From NCBI GenBank assembly GCA_021613535.1, contig CP075494.1, positions 9,548,001-9,612,000 on the forward strand: DNA of 64,000 nt, written 5' to 3'. The notes below the pieces were generated by a model that did not search any database, was not told where the DNA came from, and saw nothing but the letters and a program-made list of their open reading frames with translations. The translations under genes and the position numbers were made by a program. This document shows, piece by piece, positions 49,086 to 60,701 of this stretch. This stretch comes from Adineta vaga. Taxonomy: Eukaryota; Rotifera. Every line of letters begins with the position of its first letter. Within the stretch, counting starts at the first letter, position 1.

Positions 49086-49886
49086 TGAGATTTTCTTTGT
49101 TATTTGTTAGTTCTTCGTTTTTTTTCTTTCATGTTCTTTGGATTCAGACGGTTTTTTTCCCGTCGTTACAAGATTTTTGCTCTTGATAGTACTGTCAATT
49201 TCAAAGGTTCTTCGTTTTCGTACATACTTTATACCAGAGAATTTTTTTTCTTGCGAACATATCTATTTCAGTGATACTACTCTCTATTCTTCTTTTTTAT
49301 ACGTAAGCAAAATATAAGTCGAATGGTAAGCAAAGTAACAGCAAGTTTTTTCTTTTGTTCTTCTTTCATGGTATTTTCCTTTTGAATTTGTTACTTTTCT
49401 TGAAAAATTGTGTTCATGCAGTTGCTAATTTTGTCTTTGCTTGTAAAAAACAAGAGTAAACAAGTGAAGAGTATGCGAAAAAAAACAAAGCGATTATGAT
49501 TAAACGTTTCTTTTTTCAAAAAAAAAACACAAACATGTATATAATAATTTTATTTCAAAACTAATACGGATATTGTTATACTCAAGAGAAGTAGAAGGAT
49601 CAAATGATTGCTTTTCAATCTATAACAGCGTCATCTTCTTTTTTTCCTCATTCTTCGTATATTCATTATTATTTATATGAATATATATATATATATAGAA
49701 GATCAAATGACAACAGGTATAGCGGAATATTTGTCACATACAATTTTTTGTTTTCTATTAATTTATTCACAATCAACGCACATAGAGAGTGTGTCTTTCT
49801 ATCTTCTATTATTATTTGTTTTTCTAATTGAAGAAAAATGAATCAATGATTTATGTACAAGATCATTTTTATTTAATATTTTGTCT
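49086..49886. other. Convergent spacer between Raptor and TP53I11
   Basis: T-rich 3' UTR of Raptor, A/T-rich segments and an (AT)n run at 49681-49698. No coding signal. Confidence 0.45.
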
Positions 49887-50725
49887 TCAAGAAGAATCAT
49901 GCCCACAATTATCAATTGTTGATGGATATGCTAAGAGCGAATGTAAATATGTTGTTAATTTATTATGAGATCGAGTCGACGATACAGATCGAATTATTGA
50001 TCGATAAAAATGTGCATTTATTAATAGGCATCCAAGATGAAGGATAATCGATGCCATAGATTTCATTCTCGTATCACTTGTCTTCAAAAACCATATCGAA
50101 ACTAAAATAATTACAGCATAGGAACTGCGAAAAACAACAAAAACAACAACTACACAAAGTACTTACTAAAAAAAGATAGACCATGAAAGAGTGCAAGAGA
50201 AAAAAGAACAAGTCGTAGAGAAGTTTTGTCGCCCGATCGAAGAGTTAAACCAAGTATAGTAGCTAAAACTAAACATTATAAGATAGTATAATATAAATCC
50301 GGAAGAAAATAAGGACATATTTACATGCATAAGATGTGCCTAGATGTAATGTTGATTCAAAACTACCCGGTAGTATAAGATGTAAACATGATGGCCAAAG
50401 AAAACCCTAATGAAAGATAAGATGAAGATTATTCAAAGAATTTTGAAGATGTTTTACCATGAGAGTAAAACAACTGAATAAAGCTGTTGTTAATAGAAGC
50501 CATGCTGCAAGTTTAGGTGGTAATTGAAAAATTATATGATCTGAATGTCCAAGTATTTGACTAATTTTTGAACCAGCTGTATCTCCTACACCTAATACTT
50601 TTCGAACTTTTAATCGACTTTGTAAATCTCCACAACTATTTTTCCTAAATAGACAAGAAAAATCCAGCAAATAATCATATTTCGAATAAAGATTTCATTG
50701 AAATCTACCTTGTAGAAATCTGCAT
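49887..50725 (-). CDS. TP53I11: TP53I11 (PIG11)-like membrane protein
   Basis: About 190 aa in five exons. The N-terminal signature SRLKVRKVLGVGDTAGSKIS and QILGH aligns with the start of TP53I11 (SRLKxRKxLGVG..SKISQxLG). Four hydrophobic segments follow: KLAAWLLLTTALFSCFTLM, a segment near SFESTLHLGTSYA-FLATILG, LVLFSLALFHGLSFF and SMASIILHLGCLLINAHFY. Start is the ATG of MQISTRKN at 50725, because the earlier ATG (MRDADF) is out of phase with exon 2. Vertebrate TP53I11 is a p53-induced membrane protein with a poorly known role. The C-terminal 40 residues are not conserved in style. Confidence 0.8.
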
Positions 50726-52957
50726 CTCTCATCTATGTAGAGAATGATCAACAGATTCGATAGAAGAAGAAGAAGAGAAAGGAAATGTTTTCTTCTACAC
50801 GTTTATTATTATTTTCTAAGTCGTATAGTCAGCGATAGAAGTTTAAAAAGTAAAAAAAAAGACGAACTTTAATATGATATATAAACGGCAGAGAAGAATC
50901 GAGCAGAAAGGAAAGAAGTGAATGCGAGTAAACAACAGTCTTTTTCTATTTAATATGATCCGTTGCCGATGGTGCTTTTGCAATAGTAGCTGTTAGTCTG
51001 TCTATCTATCAGCTTAGGGACATAATGAGAGTAAAATGGAAAGAGAAAGGAAGATTTTCATATTTATTCTATAGAGAAATTAACGTTAACTAACGAGCTC
51101 ATTGAATAGTATAAATAAACATACATGATTGAATCTGTTTTCGTTGATGTTTGATGGAGCATAAGAAGTTGCTCTTGTTCGTAATAAAAGTAATGTTATT
51201 AATCAGTATTTATCTAGAACAAAGAAAATAATAATTGAGAACAAAAAAATATTTCAAAGATCAGATAATGTTTATCTTTCTTGTCAGAAATGATTAAAAT
51301 CATCAATTGTATGATTATATCGTGCGTTAGATTGTGGTTAATTATAAAGATTTCAAATTAATATATATCGTGCATCGTGTGTTTTTCCTGACATCAGTAA
51401 AGGAAGAGAAATGAGCAACACAAACGAGAACTTAATTAAAACTTTTCTAAAAAAAGGAAAATTTATTTTTTCTCAATAAAGCTGTTTCTAATGAATCTTA
51501 CCAGATTATCCTATCGGTAATATCTCGAAGCTTTTACATTCTAATAATTAACTAACGCTTTGTATGTATGTGCCTTTCTGACATGTTAATAATGTGCTTC
51601 TAGAATGAAAGCTAGACAGTTTGTCTACTTTCATGCGACATAATTGGATTGTCGGCGGGTGTTCTTTTGCGAAGTAACAATATTAATTGTATTATATCAT
51701 ATCATCTGCTCCGTTTAGAAAATATGTTATTTATCTGATAGTAAAAAAAAATAATAAGAAGAAGATATTTCGGAGATAATAATGAACGCAAATACATCCA
51801 TGTAGTTTTTTAATCAACAGGATGTAGTGATGATCGATCGAAAGGAAAAGATCAAACGAGAAAGTCGATGAATTATTGAGTAATAATCTTTGGAAGAATA
51901 GTTTTCTGTTTTTGATCAATATGATTCTCACATAGTCAGTTGGCCTTTAGATTAATCACGATTTTGTAGTACCTTATTTTTTTATGTTTTCATTTGCATA
52001 TGATCGATGGAGTTTGCCATATAATTTATAATATTCACTGAACGATTATGGACTGAAATGTAATGAAAAAAAGTAAAAATAAAAATGCAAAATGTTTACG
52101 ATTATCAAGTATATATCCAATACGTTGATTAATTACGTTAATAATTGATTAGAAGACTTTTGTATAATGATTTTTATCTAGAAAATGAATCGATATGAAA
52201 TAGTGCTTTTTTTTACTAATGTCATTGAATTGAGCGTAGAAGTGTTCTTGTAGAAAGCGTTAATCAAATACATCTTTAAATTTCTTTTCGGTGAGACTTC
52301 TTAGTGTTAAGTAGTATATTTACAGAAAAAAAGAAATTGAGTTTTGATCATTCATAAGAAAAAAATCCTTCAAATACAGATGTATGATTGAAATATTCAT
52401 TGCTTATGTGAAAGATCGAGATCGTTTCATGATAGATAATTTATTGTTATAGTGTCATTTTTTCTCGTTCTGTATTTAGGTGTTATAAATACACAATAGA
52501 GTCACATATATTAATTGATTGATGTCAATGAATATGTGATATTGTTAATAGATGATAATATAAAGAAATAAAAGACTACGAAGATTACGTTAACAAACAT
52601 GATGTCTCTATGCAATTCTTCTTCTTCTTCTTCTTACAAACAAATATAACAAAGATGTGACATCTTTGCAAACAGAATATTTTGTCGACATCCGTGTACA
52701 TAGAAAAAACAAATGTCAATATCTAATACCCATCACCTAATTGGCAAACTAATTACACGTGCCGTTTGTCTCTGTCTATTGTATATATTAGGAAATGGAT
52801 CGAAAGATTGAACACGAATGATCCAATCGTTAGATAGGGCGGACAAACTCGTGCCTTTCAACGATAATCCCTCGTCAATATAATTCGTTCAGAGTACGCC
52901 CTTTACCATCGAAAGCGAACGAAAGAGAGAGAGAGAGTTGGTCAATACTGACTTTTG

Positions 52958-52966
52958 TATAAATAG
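52958..52966 (+). promoter_or_regulatory. TATA box
   Basis: TATAAATAG preceded by a GA repeat (52924-52937). About 50 nt downstream a strong donor GTAAGTATAC (53017) follows a short leader, which would make a non-coding first exon of about 30 nt. An acceptor TTCTTCAACATAG (53560-53572) 30 nt before the MRPL4 start could receive it, or the promoter could drive the cryptic exon at 53189. Confidence 0.5.
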
Positions 52967-53188
52967 ACAACATTTCTTCTAACATTAGTCATTTGAATCA
53001 GATGAGAACATAAAGGTAAGTATACAGATGAACACATCTTATTAATTCAAACTTTTCTTTTAAAAGAGTAGCTACATTTCATCTTACTATACAGCATTAG
53101 TTCGATAATATTGATTTGCTAATACTGTCAGGTAAAGATGGCATAAGGATGCTCATTCGACGAAAGTATTATTATAATTTATTTTTAG

Positions 53189-53497
53189 TATATCCAATAC
53201 TATAGGAATATCATTCAATTAATAGATGAAAATCCTGAAGCAAATGAAATAGCCGGATTAGTATTGTTCATTTACGACATGATCATTCGCTATGTAGTTT
53301 TATAGTTTATAGTAAAACAGAATCGAGACTTATCATCAAATGTAACCTGTTTACGTAATTCTACAACTGAGAAAAAGTCTATTCATCAATAATTCAATAA
53401 GTACAGTTTATAAATATTGATCAAAGATTTAAATGATATTCACTCTCAACGTGTCGAACTAGAACGTCCTCTGTTGAAAGATATTCCACATCGGTGA
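53189..53497 (+). pseudogene. Cryptic exon and downstream coding-like piece, unknown
   Basis: After acceptor ATTTTTAG an open stretch of exactly 35 codons (inside it NIIQLIDENPEANEIAGL) ends at a GTAGTT donor (53294). A second open piece with DIHSQRVELERPLLKDIPHR ends in TGA at 53495. Their phases do not join in the simplest way and no start codon is seen, so this is either a small unrecognised gene, a relic, or alternative sequence of the MRPL4 5' region. Not matched to a known family. Confidence 0.35.
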
Positions 53498-53602
53498 CCA
53501 ATAAATGGTTGATATATATGATTCATAGTTTCTATCAGTAGTTTCGATTCGATTCGATTTCTTCAACATAGGTATTTATTACCATATCTTTCGAACTAAA
53601 TA

Positions 53603-54915
53603 ATGCTCAAATCTCTATCTATAGCTAAAGTAAATCTAATTTTATCTCATGAAAAGCAATTCACATGTATTCATCATAGATTCTTCGACATTGTTCACTT
53701 CGATCAATTAGACATTTTGAAAGTTCTACACAATCATCATCATTTTCTCGTATGTCTATTCTTGATCCATTTGAATTTCTATCTTATGTTTTTATTTCAA
53801 GCTGATTCACCAGTGAATACCATTCCTCAACAATTACCATTAATTGTTAGTCGACAACTTGAATATCCTCATACACGTTATCCACCGTTACAAGCTTGGC
53901 TTGAAACTCTCGGACAAAAACGTGATGAAAAATTAGGTATTGTCGATTTACATCCATCTATTTGGCAAACAGCGCCGAGGTAGATATTATTTCATCTATC
54001 TATGCTTATTCATCAGTGTAATCATTTTAGGTTAGATATTCTGTATGAAAATATCGAATGGCAAAAAAGTTACAAAAAAATTGTATGTTAATACTTCGAA
54101 AAGATAAATTAATATTTTGTTTTCTTGTAATTAAGGATTGGGCATATACACCTCCACATCATGAGTATCCTAGTATGAGAGCAAAACCTTGGCCACAAAA
54201 AGGAACAGGCCGAGCAAGACATAAATCACGATATGATCCACAATGGAAAGGTGGTTATAAAGTTCAAGGACCAAAAGGTCCAACATCATTCTTTTATGTT
54301 CTTCCAAAAGAAAAACGCATCGAAGGTCTTTGTACAGCATTAACTGTAAAACTACATCAAGTAAAATTCTTGTGAAATATAATTGATTTTTAATTGATAT
54401 CAATTTGTATTTCTTCTTAGAATGATGTTCATTTTGTTGATTCACTTGATCTACCAACTCATGAACCATCAGTAAGAAAATCGATTGATTTCATTTGTTT
54501 CGAATAGTATTTTCTTTTTCTTTTAGTATCTTCAAGAATTAACCGAAGATCGTTTTTGGGGACCGTCCATACTTTTTGTTGATGAGTAATGTCATTCAAT
54601 TACTCGTAAGTTTCGTTATCATCTTGATTTTCTTTTAGTACGGATATCATGCCACATAATATCATGTTTTCAAGTGCAAAAACTGAAGGATTTACATTAA
54701 TGCCAGTCTATGGTAAGATCTTTTTTTCGATACTTACAAAACAATCTTTTCTAACAAAATATTCCTATTTAGGTTTGAATGTTTATAGTATATTAAAACA
54801 TACAACATTAGTATTAACAATCCGTGCATTAAATAAGATTGAAAAGAAACTTCTACATGCATTACATTCGTATGATAATCAAAAAGATCAACCAGCACCA
54901 CCGGATGAACCTTAA
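53603..54915 (+). CDS. MRPL4: Mitochondrial ribosomal protein L4 (uL4m)
   Basis: Component of the large mitoribosome subunit. Exon 1 (53603-53629) and exon 2 (53680-53749) encode a basic presequence (MLKSLSIAKILRHCSLRSIR); exon 3 is 53802-53979. Core motifs: LGIVDLHPSIWQTAPRLDIL, then RAKPWPQKGTGRARHKSRYD and PQWKGGYKVQGPKGPTSFFY, the uL4 rRNA-binding signature. Later KEKRIEGLCTALTVKLHQND, WGPSILFVDD and LNVYSILKHTTLVLTIRAL. Seven or eight exons, all joins in phase. The stretch 53603-53983 is also open without splicing, but only the spliced reading gives a proper targeting sequence and frame. Confidence 0.93.
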
Positions 54916-55266
54916 TACATGTTTGTTTTGTTATAAGATTAGAATAAACAAAAAATGTCATATCTTGACTAACATTTCAGTTATTTATAACATTAAATTC
55001 GATATACGAGTCTCATACATGATGTAAAGCAAAACACAATAAAGATAGAACAATGTCACGAGATGAAAACTGTCCTTTAGTTATTAAGTATATAAACCAA
55101 ATGTGTTTGTTGAAGTTCTACGCGATAATTCTTTTTTCCCCCAAACGTTTCACGCATTATAGTGTATGGCTACGACAATGAAAGAAGTTATTCTTCGATG
55201 AAAATTTTTAAAAACTATTTATTACATAATTTCAAGACAATCATATAATGAAATTTAGTTTTTCTA
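54916..55266. other. Convergent spacer between MRPL4 and SDHAF2
   Basis: AT-rich 3' regions of both genes. No coding signal. Confidence 0.45.
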
Positions 55267-55677
55267 TCAAACAGGTACTATATCGGGTTGTCGAATACGT
55301 TTTTGTTTTTGTTCATTTTTAACAAAATTCTTCAATAAATCCATAATATGATGTTGATATTCTTCTGGTATTTCGATCTTTCCAGTTGCCATGTAATATA
55401 AATCCCAATCATTGGATGGTGTATTAATTAATTTATCATACAAATCCAGATCTTTAGCATTCATTTTTGATAAATGTATCGATGCAAAATTACTTAGGAG
55501 AAGATCATTTTCAAGCATACCACGTTTTCGACTTTGATAAAGTAGACGACGACGTTGAACTTCAACAGGTTCATTTTTTGGTTGATTCCATATGGGTAAT
55601 CGTTCAGCAGATGCATCCAAATGAGATTGACGAATACAAATACGTCCTACAAAACGAACTGTGCGTAAGAGATTCAT
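55267..55677 (-). CDS. SDHAF2: SDHAF2, succinate dehydrogenase assembly factor 2
   Basis: Single exon, 136 aa. SDHAF2 (SdhE/Sdh5) promotes covalent FAD attachment to SDHA in the mitochondrial matrix. The N-terminus is a presequence (MNLLRTVRFVGRICIRQS). The family core RRRLLYQSRKRGMLENDLLL contains the RGMLE motif, then NAKDLDLYDKLINTPSNDWD and LYYMATGK, ending IRQPDIVPV. The ATG follows directly after TTGTTGTCTTTAG (minus strand), a good splice acceptor, and the stop of TMEM65 is 156 nt upstream on the same strand. Confidence 0.95.
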   Translation of the reverse strand: MNLLRTVRFVGRICIRQSHLDASAERLPIWNQPKNEPVEVQRRRLLYQSRKRGMLENDLLLSNFASIHLSKMNAKDLDLYDKLINTPSNDWDLYYMATGKIEIPEEYQHHIMDLLKNFVKNEQKQKRIRQPDIVPV

Positions 55678-55833
55678 CTAAAGACAACAAACAGATGTGA
55701 TGTGGTATTTAAATACTAATAATTCTTTTACTGTTACAAGTCAAGTATATACTAAAAAATAAAAATAAAAACAAACACAAATCAACGACGATGATACGAG
55801 TCCTGAATCCGACCATGTTTCATAATAGTCAAT

Positions 55834-57050
55834 TATTTTTTGCTTTCGTCTTTATTCTTGTGTGCAGAGCTATCACGGAAAAGTAATGGACACATCCCTA
55901 TAGAGAAAAATATATACATATATGCGATGAAGAACAAATGTTTTTGAATAGATGAAAATATCATACCTAAGATGCAACCTAATCAAGAAAGAAATTAGTT
56001 AGTTTTTGAAAAACAAAACATCAAGAACACTTACCAACAAAAATACAGATAATTTTTGACTAGAAAAAGAAAGATTATGATTGAAATGGATAACAGATAG
56101 TTGTAACTGTTCTTACCATGAGTTGAGTAGACTGTACAGATCGTTGTGACCATTGTGAAGCAGTTAATTTCGGTGGATTTATTCCAAATATCCCTAAGAA
56201 TCGTCCACATGTTCGTTCAATACGATCAGCAAGACTAAACAAAAGATTATTTTGCGAACGATAAGATTAGACGAACAAGACACTTACCCAATACCCATAA
56301 CATCACTAACAGCATTTCCCAACGCAGCAGCTAATCAAAATCTTCTTTCATAGATGGTTCATTATAAAAACTGTTCATATTACCTGCCATAGTAGATAAA
56401 CAAAAAGCAGCGCCGAGGAATGTTTCAATAGTTTCACCCTACATACAGCAATATACTTTGTTTTGTATCTAACACAAATGTTTACTTACAGCAACAATCA
56501 TAACAAAATTGTCAACAAAACCAAAGCCGATATACGGAAGTCCAGTTTCAAGAAAAACTAAATAAATAATTCGAAAATATCGAAACAAATATAGTCTCCT
56601 ACCAACAGCTAATTGCGAATTTAGAATAGGAATTGCCGTTGTAGTTGTTGTGGATAATTTCTCCACTTCAACTATTTCATCAGAAAGAATTCTTCGATGA
56701 TCTAAAGAAAAATAGATAAATATTCACCGATCGATCTAAATTTCGAGGATTAATTTACCTGGTTCAAGCGAAAGAATAAATTCACGTGCTAACTCATGAA
56801 TATCACCGGGAGTTTCTGATTTTGCATAATGTGCATGAGTTGATAAAGTTGCAGATTGTTGCAGACGATTTTTTGCAAAAATAAATCGTGCAACTTTAAC
56901 TGAAAAACGTGATGCAGATCGATGTGAATGTGATGTTGATGTTGATGTATTCGACTGTGATACTGTAGAAAATGATGAACGAAGAAAAATTCGTTGAAAT
57001 ACAATCGTTCGTGGTAACCAACAAGTGTAGAGAGATAAACAAGCAGGCAT
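55834..57050 (-). CDS. TMEM65: TMEM65-like inner mitochondrial membrane protein
   Basis: TMEM65 is an inner-membrane protein linked to mitochondrial sodium-calcium exchange. The start at 57050 gives a basic, Ser/Thr-rich presequence. A helical segment DIHELAREFILSLEPG is followed by a linker and the conserved membrane core: ETGLPYIGFGFVDNFVMIVA, GETIETFLGAAFCLSTMAAA, LGNAVSDVMGIGLADRIER, and the last span SKIICIFVGCILGMCPLLF. Exons are very short towards the end: 56035-56059 (25 nt) then a 12-nt microexon at 55967-55978 encoding GCILG across its junctions, then the last exon ending DESKK. The microexon is required to rebuild the conserved GCILGM, so the call is confident. Confidence 0.9.
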
Positions 57051-57289
57051 TTGAATAATTACGATAAAACTATTGATATACGTAATCACCACCTACATGT
57101 GTATGTACATCTATATTTTGGTTTAAAACCCGTATAGGATGTTGACGTATCAGACTTGTCGACAGAGGTCGATAGTTTACAAAGAAGAAAGAACCGAGAG
57201 TTTTATACAATGATAAATTATTGTATGCTGTTTTTTGTTGCTAAGATAAATCTATTTGATCTTTTTTTCCTTAATATCAGTGTGATAAA

Positions 57290-58848
57290 ATGTATTTTAC
57301 GTTTTGTTCTATTTTCATTAGTATGTTTTTTATTGATGATAGTGTCACAGTAAGACATCAATTTGAAGACAATCATCCTTTTATTTCCGATGCGAAAGTT
57401 TCGAAAAATAAAGATAAATTTATGCTAATACCAAGTATTGGTTTTGAAAATGATAATCAGTTTACTATGATAATGAATGGATGGTATTACGAACCATTAG
57501 ATTCAAGTAAATTTGCAAATGATCATAATCTATTATAGATATCAACTTTTAAAACTTTAGATTTTATACAAAATTTAATTAGAAAAAGTTTTTATGGAGC
57601 AATGAATCTAATCGATCGTAGTACAAAATTTAGTAAAGAAGAACAAGAGGAACGTATCGGACCATTCTTTGTTCGTGATGTTAGTAAACATCAGATACAA
57701 TTGAAAATAAGTGATTCAATTTCAACAACTGTATCAACAGATGATAATGGTCGTTTTTATGCTATGATCGGTGTGAATAATTTACAAAGTCTGACTATTA
57801 AACAAGATGTAATGAAATATATTGCATTTGATGATGACTATAATCAACAAGGAGATGAAGGTTTAGTTTATTTAATGAGAACAAAGAATTATAGTGGTTG
57901 TTCAATCATTTCCGATATTGATGATACAATTAAAATATCAGAAGTGCCAAATAAACAAAAGTTAATAATTAATACATTTAAAAAAACCTTTCAAGCAGTA
58001 CCAGGTATCATAATCACGCTCTAGAACATAAGATAGAAGTCTCGATCGATCTAACGCCTAAGTCCTACTATCTATAGTTTTATATCAATCATTATAAATA
58101 CAATGATAATAGATGAATATCAATGTTAGGTATGGCTAATGTTTATCAATCATGGCGATCATCCTATCAATGTCTAATACATTATGTGAGTGCAATGCCA
58201 TCACAATTATATTACGTGACACAAAAATTTCTCAATAAAGAAAATTTTCCACATGGTTCATTTCGTATGTAACTATTGATTGTAAAATGAAATAATTAAC
58301 GAAAAAAAAATGAATTCATTTTCAGATATGCGACATTTGAAAGTAATTAGTCCCGATAAATATAATTTAGTAAAACAGCTAAGCGATTTTATTGGACATA
58401 ATGCATCTCAAAGACATAAATTAACTGTTATAGAAACGATTCTAAATTTAGCTCCTTCAACACAACAATTTATTATGGTTGGTGATTCAGGTGAATTTGA
58501 TCCAGAAGTAAAAATTGTCAAATTCGAAAGCTTATTAAATAAAATATGGTTTAGATTTATGGTGAAATTACTCGAAGATTTTCTAATCGAATTAAAATGA
58601 TTTTCATACGTCTTGTCGACGGTGGTAGAAACGATCCGAATCGTTTTGAAAATGCTTTTAAAAATATACCAAATGATAAATGGAGTACATTCTTCGATGC
58701 CAAAGATTTACCTCGTAAATTGTACGTTGACAATGATCTAATAAATCAAAACAATATCATAAATAGTGCACTCATTCAATCATCTTCTCTGATCTACATC
58801 ATGTTCTTCATTCTTATTCAATTATATTTCGAAAGAAACAGTGTATAA
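57290..58848 (+). CDS. App1-like phosphatidate phosphatase domain protein (DUF2183), probably secreted or membrane-anchored
   Basis: About 420 aa in five exons. The catalytic part is the HAD-like DUF2183 domain: SIISDIDDTIKISEVPNKQ has the DxDxT-type motif, then VYQSWRSSYQCLIHYVSAMP, TVIETILNLAPSTQQFIMVG with GDSGEFDPEIYGEI, and MIFIRLVDGG. This domain in yeast App1 dephosphorylates phosphatidic acid and diacylglycerol pyrophosphate. Unlike App1, the N-terminus (MYFTFCSIFISMFFIDDSV) looks like a short signal peptide and the C-terminus ends with a hydrophobic stretch (SSLIYIMFFILIQLYF) close to the stop, as in GPI-anchored or tail-anchored proteins. Joins: DS-N FIQNLIRKS; VPG-MANVY; GSFH-MRHL; DPE-IYGE. 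Confidence 0.85.
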
Positions 58849-59245
58849 ACGAGTGATTATTTGTTTTTTCGAAAAAAAAAAGTTTTCGAACACAGACTAC
58901 ATATGAAAATAGAATTAAATCGTATCCGTTAATATAGGTAAAGCAGATTGAATTATTCATTTAAGTAGTCTTCATTGATTTTGTTTTACGGTAATCATGA
59001 ATGATAAGTTTATAATATTTGTGCAAAATCTTCTAAAATTAATATAACTTTGGAATAAAAATCTGTTTATTAGCACTGAATATTATATCACGAAACAATA
59101 TGATAACAAAACAAGTAAAAATATTGGTTTGAAACGATCCACGTCTCAAATTAAAGAAGTGCATTATAAGCATCGACTAAAAAACAATTTCAATCTGAAC
59201 AAAATTTCATAAGATAAAGAAATGCTTTCGGAATGATCAGATTCA
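58849..59245. other. Convergent spacer
   Basis: AT-rich 3' regions of the App1-like and fucosyltransferase genes. No coding signal. Confidence 0.45.
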
Positions 59246-60701
59246 TTATTTCGGTAGAATTGCTGATTCACAGGTTTCATCAAACCACCATTTATGTATA
59301 TCATCAATAATATTAACTTCTGAATCGAGATGAAGACGTAAACATAGATCACAGAATGGTGTAAAAAATGTTCCCAAGCCCCAAACATAATCTTTTTTCC
59401 AAGCAAAATAAGATAAATATTTTTCTTTATCATTACGTGTATCATTGAGATATTTTGCTAATGAACTCATCGTGGAATATTGTTTTGTATCAATAAATCC
59501 CGAGGATGGAATAAAAGCAGAATAATTTGTTCGGCCTAATACAACAGGTACCACCGGATATTCAAGTGCAGCAAAAAACTTCTCCGCTAGAAGAAAAAAA
59601 AACAATGAAAAGATTTTAAAAAAACTTATTTTGAACTGATATATACTTGTATATTCTGAGCAAAGACTATTTTCAAAACTAAAAATAAAATAATAGTTTT
59701 CAGCAATAAATTGTCGACAATTGACATTCGGTGGACATGATTGACCACATCGTCCATAAATTTTCACGTCAATATATCGTTTTAATTCTCGAATAAATTC
59801 CAAACGTTTACTAGTTCCTCCACAATTTGATATTAATGCAGCAGCTATACCTAACTTTTTCTTTTGTAAAACTTCGTCAGATGGTCGATAATCAGATGAT
59901 CGTGTTTTTAAATTAAGTTTTCGTGTAGAATTTTCGTTTAACATCAAACGATAATAAGCACTTGATGTATGAATATATGCATTACCAGAATAATATGATG
60001 TGACAATATGTGATTGGAATCGATATGACATTGTCCAATTGAAAAATTGACGATAAGATTGTAAATTCGGTGTATGAGGTGGAGATTCCCAAAGTGCAAA
60101 AACGAAACGTTGTTTCGGAAGACGTTTTTCTTTCGCACGATTCATATCAATACCATCGCGTAAATGATAAACAACTGCATCGGCTTGAGAAAATCGATTC
60201 GAATCACTCGTAATATCACAACGATTAGATAAAAATGGACAATAAAGTGATGTCACTAATTACCAACATAAAGGAAAGATAAACAATACAATATAAATTA
60301 AAAATTGAAGTCTTACTTCGTTGTGTAGATGTTTTTCCATCTGTAGCAATACCTTCCCATGTACGATCACCAAAAAATCCATTGCCTAATAGAATTAGTT
60401 TACTATGATTTCCATTTAAAGATAAATTTTGAGTAAACATATGAATAGGTAATTGAGGATAATATATTGATTGACCTATTTGAAATTCATTTCCTATAGA
60501 TGATACGGTATCAATCGTATCATTTGTTACATTATTTAATGTAATATTTGTTGGATCGAGATAATTCCGTACATAGAGTTCTATAAATGGTAAATGTAAT
60601 GATGGCAATGAATAAGAATATGGTTTGGTTAGAACAATGTAAAGTATCAAAATAATTAAAGTGAATATACAAAAAAATTTGAAATATTTGAAATATTCCA
60701 T
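59246..60701 (-). CDS. Alpha-1,3-fucosyltransferase (GT10)
   Basis: Type II Golgi enzyme that adds fucose from GDP-fucose to GlcNAc of glycans. Three exons. A short cytosolic tail is followed by one membrane segment (FFCIFTLIILILYIVL) and a stem with several N-glycosylation sites (NIT, NVT, NDT). Domain landmarks: FVFALWESPPHTPNLQSYRQ, FNWTMSYRFQSHI, and the GT10 donor site motif in YYFIFSFENSLCSEYTTEKF then FAALEYPVVPVVLGRTNY. The YTTEKF join spans an intron (GTATAT..TTCTAG), which otherwise also reads open. Ends WWFDETCESAILPK. Acceptor specificity cannot be told. Confidence 0.92.

Larger units (their letters stand above)
50726..53602. other. Long spacer with promoter and cryptic exon
   Basis: The left 2.2 kb is AT-rich with no coding signal; it holds a hairpin at 51605-51634 and a 19-nt palindrome at 52650-52668. 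The right part has a TATA-type promoter (52958) and exon-like pieces (53189-53293, 53423-53497), listed separately. Confidence 0.5.

Noticed and set aside
49681-49698. (AT)n run as possible telomere or centromere sequence
   Set aside because: Short simple repeat only; no telomere-type arrays in the window.
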